Counted from the stretch's first letter, positions 1-8,931 are shown. The stretch: DNA of 32,967 nucleotides from Alphaproteobacteria bacterium (GCA_016869375.1 VGEH01000042.1:1-32967), one strand, 5' to 3'. The notes: generated from the letters alone by a model not told the origin. Program-made: numbers and translations.

Positions 1-243
1 CGGTATCTTGAGATTGACGTCTCCCGCCTTGGTCTGCAGCGTCCGATCGTAGCTGCCGGCTCGCCTGTCCTGCCGCGCTTCGCTGCGCTCATAGCGACCC
101 GCACCGCACAGACGGTCGGCCTCAGACGCAAGGAGTGCATTCAGCGTCTCCTCGACCGTGCCGCGCACCATCTCTCCCAGATGATCCCTGATCCGAGCCT
201 CGTCGATCTGGATCACCTGGCCCATCGCAGTCTCACTGCTCAT
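1..243 (-). CDS. IS256-family transposase, N-terminal fragment (runs off the window)
   Basis: This is an open frame of 81 codons without a stop, running off the left edge. It starts at ATG 243, with an AAGGAG ribosome-binding site six bases upstream. The protein begins MSSETAMGQVIQIDEARI and continues with DHLGEMVRGTVEETLNALL and a segment reading EADRLCGAGRYERSEARQD. This is the typical N-terminus of the mutator-type (IS256) DDE transposases common in alphaproteobacteria. The N-terminal part normally binds the element's ends; the DDE catalytic triad lies further on and is not in the window. A start at the second Met (residue 7) is possible, but the ribosome-binding site favours the first. 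Confidence 0.85.
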   Translation of the reverse strand, partial: MSSETAMGQVIQIDEARIRDHLGEMVRGTVEETLNALLASEADRLCGAGRYERSEARQDRRAGSYDRTLQTKAGDVNLKIP

Positions 244-284
244 CGTTTGCTCCTTCACTCTAGAAGAAGCCACCATTCCCGAAA

Positions 285-302
285 GTGCGAAAGATTCTGT
301 AC
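285..302. repeat. Terminal inverted repeat of the left IS256 copy
   Basis: GTGCGAAAGATTCTGTAC at 285-302 matches the reverse complement of 32876-32893 at 17 of 18 positions, and the first 15 are identical. It sits exactly between the transposase leader and the interrupted exporter gene, as expected for an IS end. Confidence 0.8.
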
Positions 303-491
303 GTTATCGACGCCGATCGCGGAGAGCGCGAAATAGACCGCATTGGCGCCGAGGATGCCGAGGCTGGCATAGGCGGACGCCTTCGTGCCGCGCGTCATGC
401 CGACGGAGACGACCAGCAGCACGGCGACGCCCGGGGCGAGGCAAAGCAGCGTCTCGGCGACGACGAAGATGAGCCAGGCGTGCAGATCCAT
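303..491 (-). pseudogene. LysE/RhtB-family amino-acid exporter, N-terminal fragment cut by the IS
   Basis: ATG 491 is preceded by a GAAGGAAGG ribosome-binding site. The frame encodes MDLHAWLIFVVAETLLCLAP followed by GVAVLLVVSVGMTRGTKASA and a second hydrophobic stretch ending near FALSAIGVD. This is the first one to two transmembrane helices of the LysE/RhtB translocator family, inner-membrane exporters of amino acids and related metabolites, normally about 200-210 aa. After about 63 residues the frame runs into the IS inverted repeat and stops at 255 with foreign residues (NVQNLSHFREW...). About 140 residues are missing, so the product cannot be a working exporter. The remaining 3' part presumably lies beyond the IS. 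It follows the sensor kinase gene by 43 bp on the same strand. Confidence 0.8.
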
Positions 492-534
492 TCGGGGCGC
501 CTTCCTTCTGAGAGCGCCAGCCTAGCACGCGTAG

Positions 535-2343
535 CTATCCCATCAGCTGCACGACCTCGGTGCCTTTCCCTCCGAGCGCAGCCGCCGCCTCGATCAGCTC
601 GCGGTCGCTGAAAGGCTTCGCCACGAGCGGTATGTGCCGGAAGGAGTCGGGCAGGGCCTGGCGGCCATAGCCGGTGACGAAGACGAAGGGGATCTGGCGA
701 CGGGTCAGCGCAGCCGCGATCTCGCCGACCGACCTCCCGTGCAGATTGGCGTCGAGCATCGCGCCATCGAACGTACCCTCGCCGATCGCCCTGAGCGCCT
801 CCTTCTCGTTGCCGGCCGGCCGTGCCACCTCGGCGCCGGCCGATTCAAGCGTGGCGACGATGGCGAGCGCGATCAGCGGCTCATCCTCGATCACCAGGAG
901 GCGCCGGCCGGCGAGCGCCGGACGCGGCTTGGCGGCCTCACTCGCGCCGGCCGCAGGGCTGACCAACTCGGCTCCGGCCACCGACGGCGCCTTGGCCCTG
1001 GAGGGCGGCAGGGGCAGCTCGATCTGCCAGGTGACGCCCTTTGCATCGACCAGCATCTGCGCGCGACCGCCTTCGCTCTGGGCGCTCTGCTCGATCAGCG
1101 TCATACCGAAGCCGCGCTTCACGGGGGCAGCGACGGTGGGGCCGCCGCGCTCCTCCCATTGCAGATGCAGGGTGTCGTCCCTGACCGTCCAGCTGACCGT
1201 GACCCAGCCGCCCGTCGCCGACAGCGCGCCATGCTTGATCGAGTTGGTGCCGAGCTCGTGCAGCATCAGCGCGAGGTGCAGCGTCGTCTGCGCCGCCAGC
1301 TGAACCGCGGGGCCCCAGGCGGTCAGCTTGGTCTCGTCGACCGGCCCCTGGAGAAGCTGGTCGCGTATCAGCTCGCGGAGATCGGCGCCGGCCCAGGTCG
1401 ACTCGGTCAGCAGCGAGTGCACGCGCGCCATCGACTGGATGCGGCCGGAAAGGCGTGCGGCGAAGTCGGCCGGGTCCTTCGTGCTCCGCAGCGTCTGCTG
1501 GACGATCGCCTGGACGCTGGCGAGCGTGTTCTTGACCCGATGGTCGAGCTCGTTGATCAGCAGCTGGCGCGTCGTCTCGGCCTGTCGTCGCTGGCTGATG
1601 TCGCGCGCGATCTTGGATGCGCCGATCACCTTTCCGCCGGCATCCCGGATCGGCGACACGGTCAGCGAGATATCCAGCAGCGTCCCGTCCTTGCGACGGC
1701 GCATCGTCTCGTAGTGATCGACGCGCTCGCCGCGGCGGATGCGCTCGATGATGCCGGGCTCCTCGTCCTGGCGATCCTCGGGGATCAGGATCGAGATGTG
1801 CTTGCCGACGATATGCGCGGCCGAGTAGCCGAACAGGCGTTCGGCGCCGCGGTTCCAGCTGACGATGACGCCGTTCAGATCCTTGCTGATGATGGCGTCA
1901 TCTGAGGATTCGACGATCGACGACAGGCGCCGCTGCGCCTGCTCGGCGCGTCTCTGTTCGCCGATCTCTCGGAAGAAGCAGACGACGCCGGCCTGCTTTT
2001 CCGATATCGCAACGCGGACGACGCGCCATTCATAGGACTCGGCGATTCGTCGATCCGCACGCATCTCCTCCGTGTCGCGGGCCACGTAGGTCTCGCCGGA
2101 CTCGAGCACCCGGCGAAAGATGCGGACGACATCATCGGCGAAGCTCTTCTCCCAGATGACATGGATGATCTCTTCGAAATCGCGGCCGACGACGCCACCC
2201 CGGATCTCGCCGAAGGCCGGACGGGCCGCCGCATTGACGGCGCGGATTCGGAAATCGGCATCGACCAGATAGGCGCCGATCGGCACGGCATCGAGCAGCG
2301 TCGTGACGGCAAGACCGGGATCGAGAGGGGAGCCGCCTGTCAT
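535..2343 (-). CDS. PAS-PAS-HWE histidine kinase with C-terminal receiver domain
   Basis: This is a cytosolic hybrid sensor kinase of 602 aa. Residues about 15-130 and 140-255 are two PAS sensor domains; the second contains a clear SWNRGAERLFGYS core. The HWE kinase domain follows. Its phospho-acceptor is His268 in NELDHRVKNTLASVQAIVQQ, the N-box carries His362 and Asn367 (LHELGTNSIKHGAL), and the W-x-E signature is Trp396-Glu398. These three features define the HWE family, which is frequent in alphaproteobacteria and often senses light, oxygen or general stress. Residues about 480-595 form a receiver domain with the acidic pair Glu486/Asp487, phospho-acceptor Asp531, Thr557 and Lys576, all present. 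There are no membrane segments or signal peptide. No output domain is attached and no separate partner regulator is adjacent, so the signal and target are unknown. The divergent neighbour is a small PadR-like regulator. Confidence 0.88.
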   Translation of the reverse strand: MTGGSPLDPGLAVTTLLDAVPIGAYLVDADFRIRAVNAAARPAFGEIRGGVVGRDFEEIIHVIWEKSFADDVVRIFRRVLESGETYVARDTEEMRADRRIAESYEWRVVRVAISEKQAGVVCFFREIGEQRRAEQAQRRLSSIVESSDDAIISKDLNGVIVSWNRGAERLFGYSAAHIVGKHISILIPEDRQDEEPGIIERIRRGERVDHYETMRRRKDGTLLDISLTVSPIRDAGGKVIGASKIARDISQRRQAETTRQLLINELDHRVKNTLASVQAIVQQTLRSTKDPADFAARLSGRIQSMARVHSLLTESTWAGADLRELIRDQLLQGPVDETKLTAWGPAVQLAAQTTLHLALMLHELGTNSIKHGALSATGGWVTVSWTVRDDTLHLQWEERGGPTVAAPVKRGFGMTLIEQSAQSEGGRAQMLVDAKGVTWQIELPLPPSRAKAPSVAGAELVSPAAGASEAAKPRPALAGRRLLVIEDEPLIALAIVATLESAGAEVARPAGNEKEALRAIGEGTFDGAMLDANLHGRSVGEIAAALTRRQIPFVFVTGYGRQALPDSFRHIPLVAKPFSDRELIEAAAALGGKGTEVVQLMG

Positions 2344-2528
2344 CGTCGGCCGGCCTGGTTGAGAAACGGCAGATCAGGCTCAGTCACGACCGGTCCTCAA
2401 GCAGTTGGAAGATCGCGCCCGATTCCGGAAGCGCCCGGGAGCCATGCTAGGGGCGCCCCCGGCAGCCGCCAGTTTCAAATCGGAGACTATCCGCCTCGTG
2501 GAACGAGAGGGCCGAGACGCCGGAGCAG

Positions 2529-2557
2529 TTGCGAGCGGTTCGCAGAGTGACTAGGCT
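2529..2557 (+). promoter_or_regulatory. Candidate promoter of the PadR-like gene
   Basis: TTGCGA (2529-2534) and TAGGCT (2552-2557) are separated by exactly 17 bp. The -10 ends seven bases before the ATG at 2565, where no ribosome-binding site is visible, so transcription could start at or next to the A of the ATG (a leaderless message). The hexamers match the sigma-70 consensus only moderately. Confidence 0.3.
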
Positions 2558-2564
2558 GTAGCCC

Positions 2565-3101
2565 ATGTATCGCGACAACTCGCTGATCCCGACCGAGGCC
2601 GTGCGCCTTGCCGCGCTGGGCGAACTCGCGCAGGCGCCGACGCGCTATGGCGATCTGGCGGTCGCGGTCCGCCACTTCATGCAGCGTCTCATCGGCCCCT
2701 CCCTCGACCTGCTGGGGCCGTCGCTCGAGCTGCTCAAGATCGAGGGCCTGATCCGGCCGATCGACGGCAGCGGCTTCGACGACAATGCGCTGCTGGAGCT
2801 GACCGACAGCGGCCGGGCCGCGCTTCTCCGCCTGCTCTCGGCGCCGCTCAAGGTCCAGGGCAGCGAGCTCAACCGGCTCGTCGTCGCGCTCAAGCTCCGC
2901 TTCCTCGACCTGCTGCCGGCCGAGGAGCGCGCCGACCAGCTCGAGCTTCTCGCCGATGCGCTGACCGGCGAACGCGCGCGCCTGGCCGACCTCAAGGCGA
3001 ACACAGACGCGGTCTCGCCGCTCGGCGCCTGGCTCGATCTCGAGCTCGCGCAGATCGACGCCAAGATCGACTGGTGCGAACGGCAGCGCGAGAACCGCTA
3101 G
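2565..3101 (+). CDS. Small PadR-like winged-helix protein (putative regulator)
   Basis: The product has 178 aa. The first about 90 residues read like a winged helix: VRLAALGELAQAPTRYGDLA resembles a recognition region, followed by LLKIEGLIRPIDG and LLELTDSGRAALLRLL, the usual 'wing' and 'T-x-x-G' segment of PadR/MarR-type proteins. The second half is a long helical domain ending in LGAWLDLELAQIDAKIDWCE. That ending resembles the C-terminal dimerisation helices of PadR-type regulators, in which conserved aromatic residues pack a coiled coil. It is divergent from the sensor kinase and ends 3 bp before the convergent SDR stop. The role is inferred from the fold only; no effector or operator can be read from the sequence. 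Confidence 0.55.
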   Translation: MYRDNSLIPTEAVRLAALGELAQAPTRYGDLAVAVRHFMQRLIGPSLDLLGPSLELLKIEGLIRPIDGSGFDDNALLELTDSGRAALLRLLSAPLKVQGSELNRLVVALKLRFLDLLPAEERADQLELLADALTGERARLADLKANTDAVSPLGAWLDLELAQIDAKIDWCERQRENR

Positions 3102-3104
3102 CCC

Positions 3105-3851
3105 TCAGAGCAGGTGCTGGCCGCCGGTGATGAAGACCTCGGTGCCGGTGACGTACGCCGACTCTTCGCTCGCGAGATAGAAGACCGTCTTCGCTACCTC
3201 GCCCGGCTGACCTAGACGGTTCAGCGGAATCCGCGGCAGCAGCACTTCGGTCTCGGGCGACAGCATCGCCGTCTCGATCTCCCCCGGCGCCACCGCGTTG
3301 ACACGGATGCCGAGCTGCGCCATCTCCGCCGCCATCTCGCGCGTCAGGCTGGAGAGGGCCGCCTTCGAGGTCGAGTAGGCCGATCCGGCGAAGGGATGCA
3401 CAGCGTGGCCGGCGATCGAGGTCACGTTGACGACCGCACCCTTGCCGCGATGAAGCGCGGCGGCGAAACCACGCGCGAGCTTCAACGGCGCGAAGAAGTT
3501 GAGCTCGAAGACCTGGCGCCAGCCTTCCAGGTCGCCGTTGAGGATGCCGAGCCGCTCCTTGAACGGCGTCTTCGGCGACCAGCCGGCATTGTTGATCAGC
3601 GCATGCAGCGGCTGATCGCCGAGCGTCGCATTGGCTTCGGCGACGAAGTGCTCGATGCTGCCGGGCTCTGCCAGGTCGGCGACGATATGGCGCGTCCAGG
3701 CCGGATCGCGCAGGCATTCCGGCGGCACGTCCTCGCGCGAGGTGGTGAGGATGCGCCACCCGCGCTCGGCGAAGAGACGCGCCGTCGCGTGCCCGATGCC
3801 GCGCGAGGCGCCGGTGATGATCGCGTTCCGTCGCTCACCAATCGCGCTCAC
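3105..3851 (-). CDS. SDR-family NAD(P)-dependent oxidoreductase
   Basis: A classical short-chain dehydrogenase/reductase of 248 aa. The cofactor loop TGASRGIG is near residue 14, the NNAG motif is present, and the catalytic Ser-Tyr-Lys set appears as NVTSIAG followed by AYSTSKAAL. The segment VNAVAPGEIETAM and the C-terminal TGTEVFITGGQHLL are typical of SDRs acting on sugars, steroids or acyl alcohols, but the substrate cannot be told. The chosen start is GTG 3851, because it overlaps the stop of the efflux gene by four bases (GTGA), the same coupling used one gene upstream. The frame stays open further upstream, but that extension reads through the efflux gene and has no SDR-like sequence. 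It is the last gene of the pdxH - efflux - SDR operon. Confidence 0.85.
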   Translation of the reverse strand: MSAIGERRNAIITGASRGIGHATARLFAERGWRILTTSREDVPPECLRDPAWTRHIVADLAEPGSIEHFVAEANATLGDQPLHALINNAGWSPKTPFKERLGILNGDLEGWRQVFELNFFAPLKLARGFAAALHRGKGAVVNVTSIAGHAVHPFAGSAYSTSKAALSSLTREMAAEMAQLGIRVNAVAPGEIETAMLSPETEVLLPRIPLNRLGQPGEVAKTVFYLASEESAYVTGTEVFITGGQHLL

Positions 3852-4747
3852 GGCGGCGGCGCCTCGGTGCCCACGGGTTCCGCCGGCTCCTGGTGGATCA
3901 GGATCTCGGCGCCCGGATAGACGTCGAGAAGCTTCGCCTCGATCTGGTCGGCGATCTTGTGCGCATCGGCGAGAGCCATGGTCGGAGACAGGATCATGTG
4001 GAACTGGATGAAGATGCTTAGCCCCGAGCCGCGCGTGCGGAGATCGTGCACGCCCTTCACCTCGGGATGATCGCAGACGATCTTGTGGATGCGCCAGCGC
4101 TCTTCGTCCGGCAGCTCGCGATCCATCAGCATGTCGAAGGCGCCGCGGAGAATGCCGTAGGCACCCTTCGCGAGGTAGAGCGCGATCGCGGCGCCGAACA
4201 GCGGGTCGATCCAGGGGACGGCGAGCCATGAGGAGAGCGCCAGCGAGGCGATGACCCCGGCGTTCATCAGGAGGTCGCCGGCGTAGTGGAGCTTGTCGGC
4301 ACCGATCGCGAGCGAGCCTGAACGCTTGATGACCCGAGTCTGGAACCACACCAGCGCCGCGGTCGAGACCACCGCGAAGATCATGACGGCGATGCCGACC
4401 GCCGCATGCTCGACCGGCCGCGGCTCGACCAGCCGAGACGCCGCCTCCAGCAGGATGAACAGCGCCGACCCGCCGACGAAGGCCGACTGGGCCAGCGCCG
4501 CCAGCGCCTCCGCCTTGCCATGACCGAAGCGGTGCTCGGCATCCGCCGGCTCCAGCGCATGGCGGATAGCGACCAGGTTGACCAGGGAGGCGAGCGCGTC
4601 GAGCAGCGAATCGACCAGGCTCGACAGGACCGCGACAGACCCGGTCGCGAGCCATGCTCCCGTCTTGACCACGGTCAGCGTCGCCGCCAGCGCCACCGCG
4701 GCATAAGTCGCCTGCCGCATCAGCCGGCCCGCCGCGGGGCCGGTCAC
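3848..4747 (-). CDS. Cation diffusion facilitator, FieF-like divalent metal efflux
   Basis: An inner-membrane metal/proton antiporter of 299 aa, the usual CDF length. Six hydrophobic segments span residues about 10-205, followed by a cytosolic metal-binding domain. The transport site is visible as Asp46-x3-Asp50 (VDSLLD) and His154-x3-Asp158 (HYAGD), the DD/HD arrangement of E. coli FieF (zinc/iron). The [10 protein letters not shown] motif (71-80) is the conserved CDF loop. The C-terminal domain contains [13 protein letters not shown], matching the usual 'HDLRTR' segment. It overlaps pdxH upstream by four bases and the SDR gene downstream by four bases, so the three are probably translated together. 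Metal specificity (iron, zinc or manganese) is not settled by these residues. Confidence 0.9.
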   Translation of the reverse strand: MTGPAAGRLMRQATYAAVALAATLTVVKTGAWLATGSVAVLSSLVDSLLDALASLVNLVAIRHALEPADAEHRFGHGKAEALAALAQSAFVGGSALFILLEAASRLVEPRPVEHAAVGIAVMIFAVVSTAALVWFQTRVIKRSGSLAIGADKLHYAGDLLMNAGVIASLALSSWLAVPWIDPLFGAAIALYLAKGAYGILRGAFDMLMDRELPDEERWRIHKIVCDHPEVKGVHDLRTRGSGLSIFIQFHMILSPTMALADAHKIADQIEAKLLDVYPGAEILIHQEPAEPVGTEAPPP

Positions 4748-5334
4748 GGGAACAGACGCTCGGTTGCCCAGGCCCCCGCTACCTGACGGTAGACCAGCCT
4801 GTCATGCAGACGGAACGGTTTGTCTTGCCAAAATTCAATCGCCTGGGGCCTCACTCTGAATCCGGACCAATGAGGCGGGCGAGGGATCGAGCCGACCAGA
4901 TGGCGGGCCGTCACCTCCGCCACCCGCTTTTCCAGGGCGAAGCGGCCATCCATCGGCCGGGACTGGTCGGAGGCCCAGGCGCCGATCTGGCTGCCGCGGG
5001 GCCGGCTGGCGAAATAGGTATCGGCCTCGGCATCGCTGACCGGCGCGACCGGCCCCTCGATCCGCACCTGGCGGCGCAGCGACTTCCAGTGAAAGAGCAG
5101 GGCCGCCTTCGGGTTTGACCCGAGGTCGAGCGCCTTCCGGCTTTCCAGGTTCGTGTAGAAGACGAAGCCGGCCGAATCGGCATCCTTGAGCAGCACCATG
5201 CGCGCCGAGGGCTGACCGGACGCGTCGGCCGTCGCCAGGGTCATCGCTGTCGGGTCGTTCGGCTCGCTTGCCTTGGCCTCTTCCAGCCAGCGCTTGAACA
5301 GCAGGATCGGATCGGCCTCATCCGTGTCAGTCAT
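4744..5334 (-). CDS. pdxH: Pyridoxamine/pyridoxine 5'-phosphate oxidase
   Basis: This FMN enzyme oxidises pyridoxamine- or pyridoxine-5'-phosphate to pyridoxal 5'-phosphate in cytosolic vitamin B6 synthesis and salvage. The 196-aa product carries the family's landmarks in order: [20 protein letters not shown] (FMN-binding strand), the segment [27 protein letters not shown], the [16 protein letters not shown] signature near residues 107-122, [11 protein letters not shown], and [15 protein letters not shown] near the C-terminus, ending RLFP. It opens the minus-strand operon with the efflux and SDR genes and shares an ATGA overlap with the former. The start at 5334 follows a plausible GGA-containing leader. 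Confidence 0.95.
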   Translation of the reverse strand: MTDTDEADPILLFKRWLEEAKASEPNDPTAMTLATADASGQPSARMVLLKDADSAGFVFYTNLESRKALDLGSNPKAALLFHWKSLRRQVRIEGPVAPVSDAEADTYFASRPRGSQIGAWASDQSRPMDGRFALEKRVAEVTARHLVGSIPRPPHWSGFRVRPQAIEFWQDKPFRLHDRLVYRQVAGAWATERLFP

Positions 5335-5383
5335 GGAGTATCCAAGGGTGTGATCTGCGCCACTTTCCTGCCATCATCGGGGC

Positions 5384-5390
5384 TATTATA
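5384..5390. promoter_or_regulatory. Divergent -10 region between pdxH and the lipoprotein gene
   Basis: The 126-bp gap between two divergent genes contains CTATTATATCC. On the minus strand it reads as a perfect TATAAT (5390-5385), about 50 bp before pdxH. On the plus strand it reads TATTAT (5384-5389), about 75 bp before the lipoprotein gene. No convincing -35 was found on either side. Confidence 0.4.
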
Positions 5391-5460
5391 TCCGCCCGTG
5401 GGGGAACGGCGCGGCGAAGTCGCCCGTTCAACGCCCGGAAATCAAACGAGGGTTCGTCAG

Positions 5461-5925
5461 ATGAAGATGAAGATCGTCGCCGTCGCCATGGCGGCCCTGG
5501 TGCTCGCGGGCTGCGCCGGCACCGGCCCTAAGCAGGGCGTCGGCACCGTGGCCGGCGCCGTCGGCGGCGCCGCCATCGGCAGCCAGTTCGGCCGTGGCAC
5601 CGGCAATGTGGCGGCGATCGCCGCCGGCACGCTGATCGGCGCCTTCCTCGGCAGCGAAGTCGGCAAGAGCATGGATTCGGCCGACCGGGCCGCGCTTGAC
5701 CGCGCCCAGACCCGCGCCTACGCCGCGCCGGTGGGCGAGCGCATCACCTGGAACAACCCGCAATCGGGCAACTCCGGCTATGTCGTGCCGACTCGCGAAG
5801 GCACGGCCGCCAGTGGCGCCTACTGCCGCGAGTTCCAGAACACCATCGTCGTCGGCGGCAAGCAGGAGCAGGCCTACGGCACCGCCTGCCGCCAGCCCGA
5901 CGGCTCCTGGAAAGTCGTCCAGTAG
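5461..5925 (+). CDS. Glycine-zipper lipoprotein, 17-kDa surface-antigen type
   Basis: A 154-aa outer-membrane lipoprotein. A short charged start (MKMK) and a hydrophobic stretch lead to the lipobox LAGC, with the lipidated Cys at residue 18. Residues about 25-70 form a glycine zipper (repeated GxxxG: VGTVAGAVGGAAIGSQFGRG, then GTLIGAFLGSEVGKSM), which defines the Rickettsia 17-kDa antigen/Omp17 group. The C-terminal half has ITWNNPQSGNSG and ends YGTACRQPDGSWKVV, the family's small beta domain with two Cys that may pair. These proteins are thought to help envelope integrity; the precise role is unknown. The start at 5461 is chosen because it gives a proper lipoprotein signal; the frame is open upstream but without signal features. 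Confidence 0.85.
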   Translation: MKMKIVAVAMAALVLAGCAGTGPKQGVGTVAGAVGGAAIGSQFGRGTGNVAAIAAGTLIGAFLGSEVGKSMDSADRAALDRAQTRAYAAPVGERITWNNPQSGNSGYVVPTREGTAASGAYCREFQNTIVVGGKQEQAYGTACRQPDGSWKVVQ

Positions 5926-5937
5926 CCCCTATATCCA

Positions 5938-5970
5938 CCGCGCCTCGGGCGGCAAAATTCCGAGGCGCGG
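5938..5970 (+). terminator. Hairpin terminator after the lipoprotein gene
   Basis: A perfect 11-bp stem (CCGCGCCTCGG / CCGAGGCGCGG) with an 11-base loop lies 12 bp after the lipoprotein stop. Only a weak T-rich stretch (CTCTTGTCGTT) follows, so termination may be partial. Confidence 0.6.
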
Positions 5971-6016
5971 CGGGCTCTTGTCGTTATGATGCGGGTCCGT
6001 CGGAACCGGACCTTTG

Positions 6017-6988
6017 ATGCGCGATCCTTATCAGACCCTTGGCGTACCCCGCGGCGCGAGCCAGGACGAGATCAAGTCCGCCTACCGCAAGCTCGCCAAG
6101 AAGTTCCATCCGGACCTGAACCCCGGCAAGCCCGACGTCGAGCGGCAGTTCAAGGAAGTGAGTGCCGCCTACGACCTGCTGGGCGATGCCGAGAAGCGCG
6201 GGAAATTCGACCGCGGCGAGATCGACGCCTCCGGCCAGGAGCAGCGCCAGGGCGGCTTCTGGCGCGGCGGCCGGTCCGGCGGGCGCGCCAATGCCGGGGG
6301 CGGCAATGCGAATGCCGGGGGCGACCCCTTCGCCGGCAGCCCCTTCGGCGCCGCCGACGACATCTTCGAGGAATTCATCCGCCAGGCGACCAGGGGCGGC
6401 ACGGCGGGCGGCCGCGGTCGCCGGGCCGGAGCGGGGCCCAGGCCCGAGCGCGGCGCCGACGTGACCTACTCGCTCAAGCTCGATTTCACCGAGGCGGCCG
6501 CCGGCATCAAGAAACGCGTCACCTTCCCCGATGGGCGCGCGCTCGACGTCGCGATCCCGCCGGGCACCGAGGAGGGCGCCAAGCTCCGGCTCAAGGGCCA
6601 GGGCCGCCCCGGCACCCATGGCGGCGAGGCGGGCGATGCCTATGTCGACATCCAGGTGGCGCCGCATCCGTTCTTCGAGCGCAAGGGCAACGACGTCTAT
6701 CTCGACCTGCCGATCACGCTGAACGAGGCGGTCGCGGGCGCGGCGATCACCGTGCCGACCATCGACGGCAAGGTGACGCTGCGCGTGCCCGAGCATTCGA
6801 GCCACGGCACCACGCTCCGGCTCAAGAGCAAGGGCATCGCCGACTCGCGCGGCGCCACGCGCGGCGACCAGTATGTCCGCATCCGCATCGCGCTTCCCGA
6901 CGAGCCGGATCGCGAGCTCGAGCGTTTCCTCGAGAAGTGGAAGCCCAAGAACTACCAGCCGCGCAAGAAGGCGGGGCTGGAGCAGTGA
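6017..6988 (+). CDS. DnaJ-family co-chaperone (CbpA/DnaJ class, no zinc fingers)
   Basis: A 323-aa Hsp40 that would stimulate DnaK ATPase activity and deliver substrates. The J domain is at residues 2-66, with the essential HPD at 31-33. A Gly-rich linker with repeated GGxxNAGG follows (about 70-140), then the DnaJ C-terminal peptide-binding domains (about 148-315) containing [20 protein letters not shown] and [20 protein letters not shown]. The CxxCxGxG zinc-finger repeats of true DnaJ are absent, placing it in the type II (CbpA-like) class. ATG 6017 is chosen over the in-frame TTG one codon earlier. It is followed after 40 bp by fabI. Confidence 0.9.
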   Translation: MRDPYQTLGVPRGASQDEIKSAYRKLAKKFHPDLNPGKPDVERQFKEVSAAYDLLGDAEKRGKFDRGEIDASGQEQRQGGFWRGGRSGGRANAGGGNANAGGDPFAGSPFGAADDIFEEFIRQATRGGTAGGRGRRAGAGPRPERGADVTYSLKLDFTEAAAGIKKRVTFPDGRALDVAIPPGTEEGAKLRLKGQGRPGTHGGEAGDAYVDIQVAPHPFFERKGNDVYLDLPITLNEAVAGAAITVPTIDGKVTLRVPEHSSHGTTLRLKSKGIADSRGATRGDQYVRIRIALPDEPDRELERFLEKWKPKNYQPRKKAGLEQ

Positions 6989-7028
6989 TCGCCGTCGATC
7001 CCTCCCCAAGAACGAAAACGAGGACCTG

Positions 7029-7841
7029 ATGACGTCTCAAACGGGACTGATGGCGGGAAAGCGCGGCCTGGTCATGGGCGTCGCCAATGAGCGCTCGCTC
7101 GGATGGGGCATCGCCAAGGCCGTCGCCGAGCAAGGTGCGGAGCTCGCCTTCACCTTCCAGGGCGAGGCGCTGCAGAAGCGCGTCGAGCCGCTGGCGGCGT
7201 CGGTCGGCTCGAAGATCGTGCTGCCTTGCGACGTCACGGACGAGCCGAGCATGGACCGCGTATTCGAGACCTTGAAGCAGCAATGGGGCAAGCTCGATTT
7301 CGTCGTCCACGCCATCGCCTTTTCCGACAAGGAGGAGCTGAAGGGCAAATACGTCGCGACGACGCGGAAGAACTTCCTGCTGACGCTCGACATCTCCTGC
7401 TACTCCTTCACCGCGGTCGCGCAGCGCGCCGCGCCGCTGATGACCGATGGCGGCGCCATGGTGACGCTGACCTATTACGGCGCCGAGCGCGTGATGCCGC
7501 ATTACAACGTCATGGGCGTCGCCAAGGCGGCGCTGGAAGCGAGCGTCCGCTATCTCGCCGCCGACCTCGGCGGCCAGAACATCCGCGTGAACGCGATCTC
7601 CGCCGGCCCGGCCAAGACGCTGGCGGCCTCCGGCATCGGCGACTTCCGCTACATTCTGAAGTGGAACCAGTACAACTCGCCGCTCAAGCGCAACACCACG
7701 CTCGAGGATGTCGGCGGCGCCGGCGTCTATCTGCTGAGCCACCTCTCCAGCGGCGTGACCGGCGAGACCCATCACGTCGATTCCGGCTATCACGTCGTCG
7801 GCATGAAGGCAGTCGACGCGCCCGATATCGCCGTCGTCTGA
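7029..7841 (+). CDS. fabI: Enoyl-[acyl-carrier-protein] reductase (NADH)
   Basis: This enzyme reduces trans-2-enoyl-ACP in the last step of each fatty-acid elongation cycle. The 270-aa product shows the FabI version of the SDR fold: the cofactor loop [13 protein letters not shown] at residues 17-29, CDVTDE, and the family's catalytic pair Tyr159-x6-Lys166 (YNVMGVAK), with another Tyr at 149/150. [17 protein letters not shown] follows, the substrate loop typical of triclosan-sensitive FabI. The start at 7029 has AGGA upstream. Its position between a dnaJ-type gene and aroC is a common alphaproteobacterial arrangement. Confidence 0.96.
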   Translation: MTSQTGLMAGKRGLVMGVANERSLGWGIAKAVAEQGAELAFTFQGEALQKRVEPLAASVGSKIVLPCDVTDEPSMDRVFETLKQQWGKLDFVVHAIAFSDKEELKGKYVATTRKNFLLTLDISCYSFTAVAQRAAPLMTDGGAMVTLTYYGAERVMPHYNVMGVAKAALEASVRYLAADLGGQNIRVNAISAGPAKTLAASGIGDFRYILKWNQYNSPLKRNTTLEDVGGAGVYLLSHLSSGVTGETHHVDSGYHVVGMKAVDAPDIAVV

Positions 7842-7854
7842 TGATTGTTCTCTG

Positions 7855-8931
7855 ATGGCGGGCAACAGCTTCGGCACCGCGTTCCGATTCTCCACCTGGG
7901 GCGAGAGCCACGGTCCGGCGATCGGCTGCGTCGTCGACGGCACGCCGCCGCTGATCGCGCTCTCCGAGCCGGACATCCAGGTCTGGCTCGACAAGCGCAA
8001 GCCCGGCCAGTCGCGCTTCACCACGCAACGGCGAGAGCCCGACCAGGTGAAGATCCTCTCCGGCGTGTTCGAGGGGAAGACCACCGGTACGCCGATCTCT
8101 CTGATGATCGAGAACGAGGATGCGCGCTCCAAGGACTACGGCGAGATCAAGGACAAGTTCCGCCCCGGCCACGCCGACTACACCTATTGGAAGAAATACG
8201 GCATCCGCGACTATCGCGGCGGCGGCCGCTCCTCGGCGCGCGAGACCGCGAGCCGCGTCGCCGCCGGCGCCATCGCGCGCAAGATCCTCGGCGACTCGAT
8301 CGCAATCCGCGGCGCGCTGATCCAGATCGGCTCGCATCGCATCGAACGCTCGCGCTGGAGCTGGGACGAGTGCGCCAACAACCCGTTCTGGTGCCCCGAC
8401 CCAGTCGCGGCCCAGGCCTGGCACGGCGTGCTCGACGAGGTGCGCAAGGCGGGATCCTCGGTCGGCGCGGTGATCGAGGTGGTGGCCTCCGGCGTGCCCG
8501 TCGGCCTCGGCGATCCGATCTACGACAAGCTCGATGCCGATCTCGCCAAGGCGATGATGAGCATCAACGCGGTCAAGGGCGTCGAGATCGGCGCCGGCAT
8601 GGCTGCGGCCGAGCTCACCGGAGAGAGCAACGCCGACGAGATGCGCATGGAGAACGGCAAGGTCTCGTTCCTGTCCAACCAGGCCGGCGGCATCCTCGGC
8701 GGCATCTCCTCCGGCCAGGACGTCGTCGTGCGCTTCGCGGTGAAGCCGACCAGCTCGATCCTGACGCCGCGCCAAACCGTCGATGCACAGGGCAACGAGA
8801 CCGAGATCTCGACCAAGGGCCGCCACGATCCCTGCGTCGGCATCCGGGCGGTCCCCGTCGGCGAAGCGATGATGGCGGTGGTGCTGGCCGACCACCTGCT
8901 CCGCCACCGCGCCCAATGCGGCGAGCACTAG
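7855..8931 (+). CDS. aroC: Chorismate synthase
   Basis: This enzyme converts 5-enolpyruvylshikimate-3-phosphate to chorismate, the last shikimate-pathway step, using reduced FMN. The 358-aa length is normal. Signature segments are [18 protein letters not shown] (His19 is one of two catalytic histidines), RRKPGQS-like [37 protein letters not shown] with the second catalytic His, [20 protein letters not shown], and near the C-terminus [18 protein letters not shown]. The gene starts 13 bp after fabI, and its last 16 bases overlap the start of the exported hydrolase, suggesting one transcript. Confidence 0.96.
   Translation: MAGNSFGTAFRFSTWGESHGPAIGCVVDGTPPLIALSEPDIQVWLDKRKPGQSRFTTQRREPDQVKILSGVFEGKTTGTPISLMIENEDARSKDYGEIKDKFRPGHADYTYWKKYGIRDYRGGGRSSARETASRVAAGAIARKILGDSIAIRGALIQIGSHRIERSRWSWDECANNPFWCPDPVAAQAWHGVLDEVRKAGSSVGAVIEVVASGVPVGLGDPIYDKLDADLAKAMMSINAVKGVEIGAGMAAAELTGESNADEMRMENGKVSFLSNQAGGILGGISSGQDVVVRFAVKPTSSILTPRQTVDAQGNETEISTKGRHDPCVGIRAVPVGEAMMAVVLADHLLRHRAQCGEH

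Larger units (their letters stand above)
1..302 (-). mobile_element. IS256-family insertion sequence, 5' part
   Basis: The window opens inside an insertion sequence. It consists of the first 81 codons of an IS256-family transposase read leftward, a 42-bp leader, and a terminal inverted repeat at 285-302 that also appears, inverted, at 32876-32893. The element interrupts a LysE-type exporter gene to its right. The rest of the element lies outside the window. The exact outer boundary (about 302) is inferred from where the inverted-repeat match stops and exporter coding sequence begins. Confidence 0.8.

Noticed and set aside
634-1905. A 423-codon plus-strand frame opposite the sensor kinase
   Set aside because: It is Arg/Ala/Gly-rich and lacks domains; it is the antisense shadow of a strongly supported kinase gene. 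The same applies to similar plus-strand frames over the glycosyltransferases.
3105-4655. A 516-codon frame that appears to fuse a long N-terminal region to the SDR enzyme
   Set aside because: Its first about 268 codons are the shadow of the cation-efflux gene in another frame; the SDR starts at GTG 3851.
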